Assembly: GCA_041920465.1 (NCBI GenBank)
Contig: JBHGXW010000035.1
Location: 1-11,732 of the forward strand
Length of the DNA stretch: 11,732 nucleotides
Direction: 5' to 3'
Source: Brevibacillus_H sp041920465
GTDB taxonomy: Bacteria > Bacillota > Bacilli > Brevibacillales > Brevibacillaceae
Made by a program: the position numbers and the translations under genes. Below are positions 1 through 5,624 of the stretch, piece after piece. Numbering within the stretch: the first letter of the stretch is position 1; each line of letters begins with the position of its first letter. The notes below the pieces were generated by a model. It was not told where the DNA came from. It made no database searches and worked only from the letters and a program-made list of their open reading frames with translations.

Positions 1-40
1 GATTAAAAGTCAGATGCTCTACCAACTGAGCTAATGGCTC
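1..40 (-). tRNA. tRNA-Lys (anticodon UUU), 3' part cut off by the window edge
   Basis: Read on the minus strand, the gene starts with GAGCCATTAGCTCAGTTGGT. It shows the 5' acceptor strand, a D arm (GCTC/GAGC) and an anticodon loop whose central triplet is TTT, so it decodes lysine. The 3' half of the anticodon stem, the T arm and the CCA end lie outside the window. It is the last visible member of a minus-strand tRNA cluster. Confidence 0.93.
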
Positions 41-55
41 ATACTTGCTTTACAA

Positions 56-140
56 TGGTGGGGAGAGACGGATTCGAACCGCCGAACCCAGAGGGAGCAG
101 ATTTACAGTCTGCCGCGTTTAGCCACTTCGCTATCTCCCC
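56..140 (-). tRNA. tRNA-Tyr (anticodon GUA)
   Basis: An 85-nt class II tRNA with an encoded CCA (56-58). The acceptor strands GGGGAGA and TCTCCCC pair fully. The anticodon loop carries GTA, a long variable arm follows as expected for tRNA-Tyr, and the T loop is TTCGAAT. It lies 15 bp from tRNA-Lys in the same direction and is probably co-transcribed with it. Confidence 0.97.
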
Positions 141-239
141 ATTTTCAATAGATACCCCATCACTATTTATTGCTGGGCCCCCGAAAAGGATTCAGCATAA
201 GCCCCGAAGGCTTACTCACTTTTTGGGGTATAAATTACA
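141..239. other. Spacer between tRNA-Thr and tRNA-Tyr with a small hairpin
   Basis: A 99-bp spacer, long for a tRNA cluster. On the minus strand positions 213-199 can form a short AAGCC/GGCTT hairpin closed by a TTCGG-containing loop, and TGCTG/CAGCA arms flank the stretch around 172-198. No T-run follows, so this is not a convincing terminator. It may be a processing structure or neutral DNA. I see no gene here. Confidence 0.4.
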
Positions 240-315
240 TGGTGCCGGCGATAGGACTTGAACCCACAAACCCCTGATTACAAGTCAGGTGCTCTACCAA
301 TTGAGCTACACCGGC
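240..315 (-). tRNA. tRNA-Thr (anticodon UGU)
   Basis: A 76-nt cloverleaf with an encoded CCA (240-242). The acceptor GCCGGTG pairs with CGCCGGC (one G-U). The D arm is GCTC/GAGC, the anticodon stem CCTGA/TCAGG presents TGT, and the T loop is TTCAAGT. The T stem uses two G-U pairs but is intact. Confidence 0.97.
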
Positions 316-323
316 AAAATGAT

Positions 324-347
324 TAAGTTTAATGGTAAGTTTAATGG
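324..347. repeat. Two tandem copies of a 12-bp unit at the tail of the tRNA-Ala-like gene
   Basis: The unit taagtttaatgg occurs twice in direct succession (324-335 and 336-347). The last three bases of the second copy encode the CCA of the tRNA-Ala-like sequence on the minus strand, so the tail of that gene has been duplicated. This is a small slippage duplication in a region already decaying. Confidence 0.75.
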
Positions 348-419
348 CGGAGCTGACAGGACGAACCGATGAACTCCTGTTTGCAAGACAGGTGCTCTCC
401 CAACAGAGCTATAGACCCC
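345..419 (-). pseudogene. Degenerate tRNA-Ala-like gene (anticodon UGC)
   Basis: The 5' half is a good tRNA-Ala: it starts GGGGTCT, has a GCTC/GAGC D arm, and an anticodon stem CCTGT/ACAGG presenting TGC. The 3' half does not fold normally. The T-loop region reads GGTTCGTCC, about two bases short of GGTTCGANNCC, and no five-pair T stem forms. The acceptor 3' strand CAGCTCC mispairs with GGGGTCT at the two inner positions. There is also one extra base between acceptor and D stem. I read it as a tRNA-Ala pseudogene; a functional variant cannot be fully excluded. Confidence 0.72.
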
Positions 420-554
420 TTGGCATTTTGCACCTTCAAAACTGGACATCGAGCCGCTCGCATCAGCTTCCCCATTCGCTCCCGTTGCCCGTAAGGCAAT
501 AAGTCCCTCAGGTGAATGATGCTTACTCCAAAATTAACTAAGGAATGGACGTGT
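420..554 (-). other. Relic of the spacer downstream of a 23S rRNA gene, hairpin-rich
   Basis: On the minus strand this connects the 23S-like 3' end to the tRNA cluster. It contains TCCAGTTTTGAAGGTGCAA (447-429), which resembles the conserved sequence that follows 23S genes in Bacillales just before 5S rRNA, but no 5S gene follows. Positions 460-522 form an imperfect long hairpin: GCATCA (460-465) pairs with TGATGC (517-522), and an inner stem ttgcc/ggcaa lies at 485-499. It may be a remnant of an rRNA processing stalk. Confidence 0.5.
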
Positions 555-628
555 ATAAGTCCTCGACTGATTTGTACTCATCAGCTTCACGCGTTGCCAC
601 GCTTACACACCATATTCATCTATCAAAT
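555..628 (-). pseudogene. Decayed 3'-terminal fragment of a 23S rRNA gene
   Basis: The minus strand contains, in order, TTGATAG, GTAAGCGTGGCAACGCGTG, AAGCTGATGAGTAC, AATCAGTCGAGGACTTA. This follows the last ~70 nt of Bacillales 23S rRNA (GTTGATAGG...GGAAGCG...GGAGCTGACNNGTACTAATCGGTCGAGGACTTA) with scattered substitutions. Similarity stops near 628; the expected upstream 23S sequence is absent. The substitutions at normally near-invariant positions argue for old decay rather than an assembly break. Its place ahead of the tRNA cluster matches an rrn-tRNA operon that lost most of its rRNA. Confidence 0.72.
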
Positions 629-796
629 CAATCCGCAATTTTTGGTAGGTTTGCCGCTCGGTCGCAACAGCTCCCAATGGCCGGAAGTTAAATATAGCAC
701 GTATTCCTCTCAAAAATCAATATATAATTTTTGATAAGTGCCAATTAATTTTGCTTTCATAAGCATCTCGTTGACAGAAATATAATCTAGCATATT
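629..796. other. Gene-free stretch, no recognisable function
   Basis: It does not continue the 23S alignment and has no supported ORF. It contains an AT-rich 8-bp hairpin (arms 710-717 and 727-734) without a proper U-tract. A plus-strand promoter-like pair, TTGACA at 771-776 and TATTTT at 793-798, has a 16-bp gap but leads into no plus-strand gene. Confidence 0.4.
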
Positions 797-1018
797 TTAT
801 AACCATAAATCAAGTGTATTTTTCGGAAAACACCAATTTCTCTGTTTGGCATCTTGAATATTGAAAGCGTAGGTGCATAAATCTGACGAGACTATCACTT
901 TATCTGCATTTAATTCAAGCGCCTTTTCATGAACGGTTCGAGTTGAGTCATCAATAATAAAACGCTCGATAGCACCGAAAGTCGTGATTTCAGTATTACC
1001 AGGGTAGGCGGTCGGCAC
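797..1018 (-). CDS. Short hypothetical ORF, possibly a gene fragment
   Basis: A 73-codon frame (GTG start) with plausible composition: it includes ERFIIDDSTRTVHEKALEL and NADKVIVSSDLCTYAF. I do not recognise a family. There is no Shine-Dalgarno sequence ahead of the GTG, and the frame is open only eight more codons upstream before a stop, so an N-terminus may be missing. The surroundings (rRNA relic, repeat, no operon partner) favour the remnant of a larger gene. It could also be a chance ORF. Confidence 0.25.
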   Translation of the reverse strand: MPTAYPGNTEITTFGAIERFIIDDSTRTVHEKALELNADKVIVSSDLCTYAFNIQDAKQRNWCFPKNTLDLWL

Positions 1019-1469
1019 GATTGTCTGGCTGCAAGCTTAAAGCTTAAACCGGCACCCTTTCAATCTCGTTGCTATCAGTGTACCTACCAGTGATTAAATT
1101 TCATTGGTGTATAATTTCATTGGTGTATAATTTCATTACTGTTTTCATTGAGGTTTACTTTCATCCGATCCATTCCTAATAAAACGGCTCGCGCACGGTC
1201 AAGGAATCAGCCAAGCAAAGCCGGACTTGAGCACAACTGCGCAAGCTGTAACGGAGGCAACGTTTCAGTCCCCCGACGTTTTACTTCCATACTCTATTAA
1301 AACTAATTATAAACACTGATTCAGTAAAACTAATCACCGCAAGCAATTGTTCAAAAATACTTAACAAATACTGGCTGAAAGAGTGATATAAAAACGGTTT
1401 TGCGCCAGATTGCCAATGAAGTCAAATAATATGATGAAGCTGACCAGAACTTTGCAACCAGCTAGATTC
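1019..1469. other. Gene-free, probably decayed DNA
   Basis: No complete gene is visible. A locally GC-richer block (about 1170-1280) reads on the minus strand as a short open stretch ending in LDRARAVLLGMDRMK-like residues, broken by stops on both sides. This suggests an old coding remnant, but I cannot name it. The remainder is AT-rich and featureless apart from the tandem repeat at 1097-1137. Confidence 0.4.
1097..1137. repeat. 16-bp tandem repeat, about 2.6 copies
   Basis: The unit aatttcattggtgtat is repeated exactly at 1097-1112 and 1113-1128, and the first nine bases recur at 1129-1137. No gene overlaps it. The spacing of about 1.5 helical turns and the lack of dyad symmetry give no clear hint of protein binding. 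Confidence 0.8.
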
Positions 1470-1518
1470 AAAACAAAAGCCTGATTCCGAAACTGACGGG
1501 GAATCAGGCTTTTGTTTT
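1470..1518. terminator. Strong bidirectional intrinsic terminator
   Basis: A perfect 19-bp inverted repeat (1470-1488 and 1500-1518) with an 11-nt loop. The GC core GCCTGATTCC/GGAATCAGGC is flanked by A-rich and T-rich arms. On the minus strand it ends in CTTTTGTTTT, placed to terminate the coiled-coil gene whose extended frame stops at 1557. On the plus strand a further T-rich tract follows (1519-1535). Confidence 0.88.
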
Positions 1519-1556
1519 CCTTTTTTTCCTTTTGTTCAAAAAGAAATCAGTCGTGA

Positions 1557-2074
1557 TCATGCCTGGATACGTTTGTTCAAATTATTGATTTCCGTATCGT
1601 GTTTTCCTGTTTTGGCGCTCAAATACTCGATGTCAATTTTTATCTTCTTCATTTCACCGGAAACTACTTCAAAGATGGTTTGTTGATGGTCCAGTTTAGC
1701 CTCTAGATGTTTAAAATGGCTTCGATTTTCCGTCGCTAAATGGTCAACTTTTGCTCAAGTTGATTAACTTTTTGCTCAACCTGGTCAACTTTCCGATCAA
1801 TTTGGCTAACCCTTTGCTCTACCTGATCAACTTTCCGGTCAATTTGGTTAACCCTTTGCTCTACCTGGTCAACTTTCCGGTCAATTTGGCTAACCCTTTG
1901 CTCTACCTGGTCAACCTTTTGCCCGATTTGGTGTTGCCCTTCTGCTAAGGTTTTTTGTCCTTCATCTAAAGCATTTTGCCGTTGATCTAAAGATTTTAGC
2001 CCTTGTCCTAACGATTTCTGCCCTTGTTCTAAGTTGTTTAACTTATCCAGAATTTGTTTCAATATTTCTTCCAT
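1557..2074 (-). pseudogene. Coiled-coil protein gene with a one-base frameshift (or -1 recoding site)
   Basis: The frame from ATG at 2074 (MEEILKQILDKLNNLEQGQK) is an almost unbroken heptad coiled coil with four 14-residue repeats (KVDQVEQRVSQIDR type), ending in a TAG at 1736-1738 just after EQKLTI. If the reading shifts by -1 after the AAG codon at 1750-1748, the heptads continue without a break as EQKVDHLATENRSHF, then a typical C-terminal part with FEVVSGEMKKIKIDIEYL and HDTEINNLNKRIQA, to a TGA at 1557-1559. The full product would be about 172 residues. The upstream repeats have one more base at this point, so a single-base deletion is the simplest reading. The start at 2074 is preferred over the ATG at 2095 because GAGGTG lies 8 nt upstream and homologous proteins commonly begin MEEIL. 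The in-frame short product (109 residues) may still be made. Function unknown; cytoplasmic, no signal peptide or membrane segment. Confidence 0.72.
1751..1918 (-). repeat. Four tandem 42-bp repeats inside the coiled-coil gene
   Basis: Each unit encodes KVDQVEQ(R/K)V(S/N)Q(I/L)(D/E)(R/Q), exactly two heptads. Units 1-3 are nearly identical at DNA level, with alternating Ser/Asn at residue 9; the fourth is more diverged. Length variation by slippage would stay in frame and change only the coiled-coil length. Confidence 0.9.
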
Positions 2075-2136
2075 GTGCGAAGCACCTCGCTTCATATCAT
2101 CATAGCATGTTTCTCCCTCTTACAGTTTGACAAATC

Positions 2137-2142
2137 ATTATA
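2137..2142 (-). promoter_or_regulatory. Candidate -10 box for the coiled-coil gene
   Basis: The minus strand has TATAAT at 2142-2137, about 65 bp ahead of the ATG at 2074. The -35 region at normal spacing is poor. A TTGACT exists further upstream but 25 bp away, which is too far. I see no terminator between the coiA-like stop and this point, so read-through from upstream is also possible. Confidence 0.35.
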
Positions 2143-2185
2143 GCACTTAGCAAATATTGTTAGGACAAGTCAATTGAATTCGGAC

Positions 2186-3610
2186 TTATCGGAATTGCTT
2201 GCCGGTATTCACATCATACCAGGTCTTCCATTTATAATGTAAATTATGGTTTTGAAAGAACATTTGCACATCCTCTGCTGTATGAAACAGTTCAGAGTAA
2301 AAGCGGTCAAAAACCACTTCAAATCTTCCAAAAAGTTTTCCTCCAGATGAGATCATTTCTTTACGCGGGCTAACGTTACGCAGAAACCCCAGACAGGCCA
2401 ATCTATCTAAATACTCATAGATAATCTCGTGGACACAAAGGATAGAATCAAATGTTATTGGGTCAATTCTTTTTGCCTTCATAAGAGTGCGGTTAAGGTA
2501 CGGTTCGATCATCTGGCTAAATGGCCGGTTTGGTGTTCTTGAAGTCTTATGAATAATACTCTTCACAAAAAGCGTAGGAGTAACCAAGCCACTGTCATAT
2601 TTGGAATTGCGCCTATAAATCTGATAAATTTCGGTAAAAAATAATAAACTCTGCCATAATCGGTGGTCTATTTTAAATATTTGATCACCTTCTATATACT
2701 GGTCGAAGAGAACCGATACTCTTTCTTGAGCTAAATTATAATAAGGTATTAACTGCTGATAAACAGGATGATTTGTTAAGTTTTTTCGATACTGTTGTTC
2801 GTGATATGTATAGACACTCGGATCAGTCCACGGTTTCATGCTTTCAACTAGCTGCATATTCCTTTTTTCTTGACTCCGTCTTTTTCGCAGTAAAAATTTA
2901 TCTACTTCTTTTGTATCTATGATACCCCTCTTAGACATTTTGGTTTGAAGGAGTGGCTCTTCCCACACATGAGTACATCTGAAGATGGTTTTATATGACT
3001 TCAAAGGAAGCAGATTGGTAAGAAAGATGAGTGTTTCTTTTTCCACAGACATGATGAATAACTTATTCTTTTGTTCATGGTTGAGAGCTTGACTGAAATG
3101 ATTCAACCTGATTCTTGTAAATTTTTGTCTATCCGTCTTAAGCAAAGTGCTCCCTATCAACCACACTTGACTAATGTTTGCCTTTTTATATTCCGCATAT
3201 CTCTTTCTCCATGTTTCTTCCGTTATTACTGAGCATTGGAACTCCACACAAAGGCGATGTCCATCAGGAAAAATAGTCATTACATCCGCCCTCTGCCTAG
3301 CGTCTTTTACATAATACTCCATAAGTGTAACGTTATTTGGAAACAACGATTCCAACCATTTTTTGATTAACCGCTTTCCTTTCAAATGTTCTTCCGTTTC
3401 CGGTTCATAATACGGATATGTACAGACTGATTGGTGAGCAAAATGGGCTCTGTTTTTCAATCCATGACGGTAAATCATCTTACTTCCGCAGATAGGACAC
3501 AAGAGTTTTTTTCCTGACCATTCTCTTAGAACTCCTTTCTGGTATTCATGAAGATCTACATGAAAACCGTCCTGATGCATGCAACAGCTCACCTTTACTC
3601 CCATATCCAC
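2186..3610 (-). CDS. coiA: Competence protein CoiA-like (putative nuclease with zinc-finger N-terminus)
   Basis: 474 residues. The N-terminal part has a zinc-ribbon-like set, CPIC at residues 38-41 with H56, H59 and C63. A PD-(D/E)XK-type nuclease core follows: EEHLKGKRLIKKWL (73-86), ARQRADVMTIFPDG (104-117) and CVEFQCS (121-127), with D109, E123 and Q125 as likely catalytic residues. This arrangement is typical of CoiA, which acts in the cytoplasm on incoming single-stranded DNA during natural transformation. The C-terminal ~300 residues have no motif I recognise, and the protein is longer than many CoiA proteins I know (roughly 350-400). The start at 3610 has GGGGGAG five bases ahead. The gene is separated from the arc operon by a terminator and so has its own transcription; competence control cannot be judged here. 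Confidence 0.85.
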   Translation of the reverse strand: MDMGVKVSCCMHQDGFHVDLHEYQKGVLREWSGKKLLCPICGSKMIYRHGLKNRAHFAHQSVCTYPYYEPETEEHLKGKRLIKKWLESLFPNNVTLMEYYVKDARQRADVMTIFPDGHRLCVEFQCSVITEETWRKRYAEYKKANISQVWLIGSTLLKTDRQKFTRIRLNHFSQALNHEQKNKLFIMSVEKETLIFLTNLLPLKSYKTIFRCTHVWEEPLLQTKMSKRGIIDTKEVDKFLLRKRRSQEKRNMQLVESMKPWTDPSVYTYHEQQYRKNLTNHPVYQQLIPYYNLAQERVSVLFDQYIEGDQIFKIDHRLWQSLLFFTEIYQIYRRNSKYDSGLVTPTLFVKSIIHKTSRTPNRPFSQMIEPYLNRTLMKAKRIDPITFDSILCVHEIIYEYLDRLACLGFLRNVSPRKEMISSGGKLFGRFEVVFDRFYSELFHTAEDVQMFFQNHNLHYKWKTWYDVNTGKQFR

Positions 3611-3655
3611 TCCCCCTATCTGCCATTTATTTATTCATATCAACAGCGAGTAGGA

Positions 3656-3698
3656 GAAAAACAGAAATGCCCTATTCTTCTGATCGAAGTAGGGCATT
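3656..3698 (-). terminator. Intrinsic terminator at the end of the arc/crp operon
   Basis: Arms AATGCCCTA (3698-3690 on the minus strand) and TAGGGCATT (3674-3666) pair perfectly, with a further CTTC/GAAG pairing possible in the loop. A TCTGTTTTTC tract follows on the minus strand. It begins 6 bp after the stop codon of the Crp/Fnr gene and separates it from coiA. Confidence 0.9.
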
Positions 3699-3703
3699 CA
3701 GTA

Positions 3704-4399
3704 TTAATTGCAATGGAGCGGATTTTCGAAGAAATCTTGTTTATGGATGACCATTTTTTTGGAAGAATAGGAAAGGACGTCATCCTTTTTTAATTGACTA
3801 ATTACATGGCTTACCGTCTCCCGTGACGTTCCCGACAGCTTGGATATATCAGTGGTCGTCATGGGGAAGTCGATGACGATATTTCTTCCCTCCCTCACAC
3901 CGAATTGATCCATCAGATAGCGGATGGAATACATGATCCGGTCGCTGGCGTGTGCTGCAGTCAATGCTTGCAGCCGCAGTTCATGCTGAAAAATGATCTG
4001 GGATAGTGTCTGGATCACATGAAGCAATTGCTGGTTGTTTCGCTTCAGAAACTCTTCGAAGCAATCTGCCTGAATGTAATATATTTCGATGTCCGTAAAA
4101 GCCGTAACAGTAACCCTGTACACCCGGTCAAAAAATAGCCCGCAATAAGGAAACATCATCTTCGGCCGAATGTAATCCGTATAAGCCAGAGTCGCTTCAT
4201 CATTTACCTTCTCAACTTTGACAATCCCCTTGACCAGGAAGTATAGGCGTTCACGCGGGTCCCCTTCCATAAATAAAACTTGTCCCTTTTTATAAGTTCG
4301 CCAATACATAAGTCGTTCAAGCTGCTTTAATTCACGGTCTGAGAGTTTCGCAAGTATGTCAAACGACAATAACTCGTTCTTTACTTGTTGTTTCTCCAT
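3704..4399 (-). CDS. arcR: Crp/Fnr-family transcriptional regulator, ArcR type
   Basis: 231 residues with the two-domain layout of the family: a cyclic-nucleotide-binding-like beta roll (about 20-115, including KKGQVLFMEGDPRERLYFLVKG), a dimer helix (about 120-150) and a C-terminal winged helix with MTTTDISKLSGTSRETVSHV (180-199). The recognition helix has the SRETV signature of proteins that bind TGTGA half sites, and such a site lies in front of arcA. FNR-type iron-sulfur cysteine clusters are absent (only C86, C113 and C230), so oxygen would not be sensed the FNR way. In Bacillus licheniformis the regulator encoded at the distal end of the arc operon activates it under anaerobiosis; the same role is inferred here. 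GAAAGGG lies 8 nt ahead of the ATG. The gene is separated from arcC by 227 bp of hairpin-rich DNA, so it may also have its own expression control. Confidence 0.88.
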   Translation of the reverse strand: MEKQQVKNELLSFDILAKLSDRELKQLERLMYWRTYKKGQVLFMEGDPRERLYFLVKGIVKVEKVNDEATLAYTDYIRPKMMFPYCGLFFDRVYRVTVTAFTDIEIYYIQADCFEEFLKRNNQQLLHVIQTLSQIIFQHELRLQALTAAHASDRIMYSIRYLMDQFGVREGRNIVIDFPMTTTDISKLSGTSRETVSHVISQLKKDDVLSYSSKKMVIHKQDFFENPLHCN

Positions 4400-4626
4400 A
4401 GTAAAAACCCTTTCTATAAGATAGGCTAAATCGGCTGAAGCCGATAGCCTATCTTAACTTGCTGTATCAAGAAGATAGCTCAGGACGTTTATGCTTTCCG
4501 ATACAGTAAGAAATAGGAATCATCCTATTCCTCTACATACAATCTTATCTCAACTTACATATTGACAACCGAAACAACTTTTTGAAATCTGCTCCACACT
4601 CCCGCCAAAAAAGTTTATCAAAAACG
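4400..4626 (-). other. arcC-arcR intergenic region with three possible stem-loops
   Basis: No gene. Read on the minus strand it holds: a 7-bp hairpin AATAGGA/TCCTATT with a 4-nt loop (4512-4529); a 7-bp CTGTATC/GATACAG pairing around a ~30-nt loop (about 4463-4506); and the long hairpin at 4418-4455. None has a U-tract directly after it except weakly the last, which is followed by the ribosome binding site and a TTTTT run. Weak -35-like sequences (TTGTCA, TTGAGA) occur near 4540-4570 but with poor -10 partners. Confidence 0.5.
4418..4455 (-). promoter_or_regulatory. 16-bp stem-loop just upstream of the arcR ribosome binding site
   Basis: Arms AAGATAGGCT (4455-4446 on the minus strand) and AGCCTATCTT (4427-4418), continued by ATCGGC/GCCGAT with a 2-nt bulge and a TTCA loop. 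The hairpin ends within a few bases of the GAAAGGG ribosome binding site, and a TTTTT follows that site. It could be a leaky attenuator, an mRNA stabiliser or processing site giving less arcR than arcABDC. The sequence alone does not decide. Confidence 0.55.
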
Positions 4627-5562
4627 TTACGAGACGACCCTCGTACCCGCGAGACCTTCCAATGCATCCACGGCTTTTTCCAGAGAAGTAATCACAGTTG
4701 TTCTTCCCTTTTTGGATCGGGCAAATTGGATAGCCGCCTCCACCTTCGGCAGCATACTGCCCGGAGCAAAATGGCCTTCCCTGGCGAGCTTCTCCAATTC
4801 GTCAGCAGTCACTTCCTCAAGAGCGCGTTCTGTTTCTTTCTTATAATCAATGTAGACTTGAGGAACGGCAGTAAGAATCATGAGTATGTCAGCATCTACC
4901 AGTTCAGCTAACTTTTGTGCGGCGAAGTCCTTGTCGATGACCGCTTCCACACCTTTTAATTCTTTATCTGTATGGATGACCGGAATACCACCTCCACCCA
5001 CCGCAACTACGATATGTCCGTGCTCCAAAAGCTCGCGGATAATCTGATGTTCTTCAATGCTGACCGGTTTGGGTGACGGTACAACCCTGCGCCAGCCACG
5101 TCCCGCGTCTTCTTTAAAGGCAAGTCCGCTTTGTTCCATCAATTGCCGGGCTTCCTCTTCGCTATAAAACGGGCCGATCGGTTTCGTCGGATTGAGAAAT
5201 GCCTCATCGTTCGGGTCGACAACTACGCGAGTTACAACCGTAATTGCCTGTTTGTTGACTCCTTCCTTGGCAAGAGCTTTCCCCAGTGCGTTTTCCAACC
5301 AATATCCAATCATTCCCTGGCTCATGGCCCCGCAAGTATCAAGCGGCATCGCTGGGGTTTTCTCACTGTCGGCAGCTTTTTGCTGAAGCAAGATGTTGCC
5401 TACTTGCGGGCCGTTTCCGTGAGTAATAATAAGGTTGTATCCTTTTTTGATGATTTGAACAATCTGCTCTGCTGTACTTTCCAACGCTTCCTGCTGTGCC
5501 TTGGCAGTCGCTTCCCCCGCTTGGATGGCGTTGCCTCCTAATGCAATTACAATCCGTTCCAT
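4627..5562 (-). CDS. arcC: Carbamate kinase
   Basis: 311 residues, the usual length. It transfers the phosphate of carbamoyl phosphate to ADP, giving ATP, ammonia and CO2, the energy-yielding last step of the arginine deiminase pathway. Amino-acid-kinase motifs are in place: ALGGNA (7-12), THGNGPQVGN (47-56), AVGGGGIPV (187-195) and VIDKDFAAQKLA (208-219), whose lysine is a conserved phosphate-binding residue. The ATG has AGGAGG 8 nt upstream. It follows arcD after 62 bp on the same strand. Cytoplasmic. Confidence 0.97.
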   Translation of the reverse strand: MERIVIALGGNAIQAGEATAKAQQEALESTAEQIVQIIKKGYNLIITHGNGPQVGNILLQQKAADSEKTPAMPLDTCGAMSQGMIGYWLENALGKALAKEGVNKQAITVVTRVVVDPNDEAFLNPTKPIGPFYSEEEARQLMEQSGLAFKEDAGRGWRRVVPSPKPVSIEEHQIIRELLEHGHIVVAVGGGGIPVIHTDKELKGVEAVIDKDFAAQKLAELVDADILMILTAVPQVYIDYKKETERALEEVTADELEKLAREGHFAPGSMLPKVEAAIQFARSKKGRTTVITSLEKAVDALEGLAGTRVVS

Positions 5563-5624
5563 CTTCAGTTCCTCCTATCACTTAAATGCTCCGATCTCTC
5601 TTTTTTTCCTCTATGAATCAATGC

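Noticed and set aside
34..261. 75-codon plus-strand ORF across the tRNA cluster
   Set aside because: It runs antisense through tRNA-Tyr and into tRNA-Thr; the coding-like frame is a by-product of structured RNA genes.
516..734. 72-codon plus-strand ORF
   Set aside because: It overlaps the 23S 3'-end relic in antisense and has no ribosome binding site.
771..798. Plus-strand promoter-like TTGACA/TATTTT pair
   Set aside because: Only moderate -10 match, and it leads into no plus-strand gene or visible RNA.
1751..1918. Short regular repeats considered as a CRISPR array
   Set aside because: The 42-bp units are contiguous with no spacers and encode in-frame heptads, so this is a coding tandem repeat.
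1751..1948. Plus-strand hydrophobic ORF rich in Leu, Asn and Val
   Set aside because: It is the antisense shadow of the 42-bp coiled-coil repeats; the periodicity comes from the repeat.
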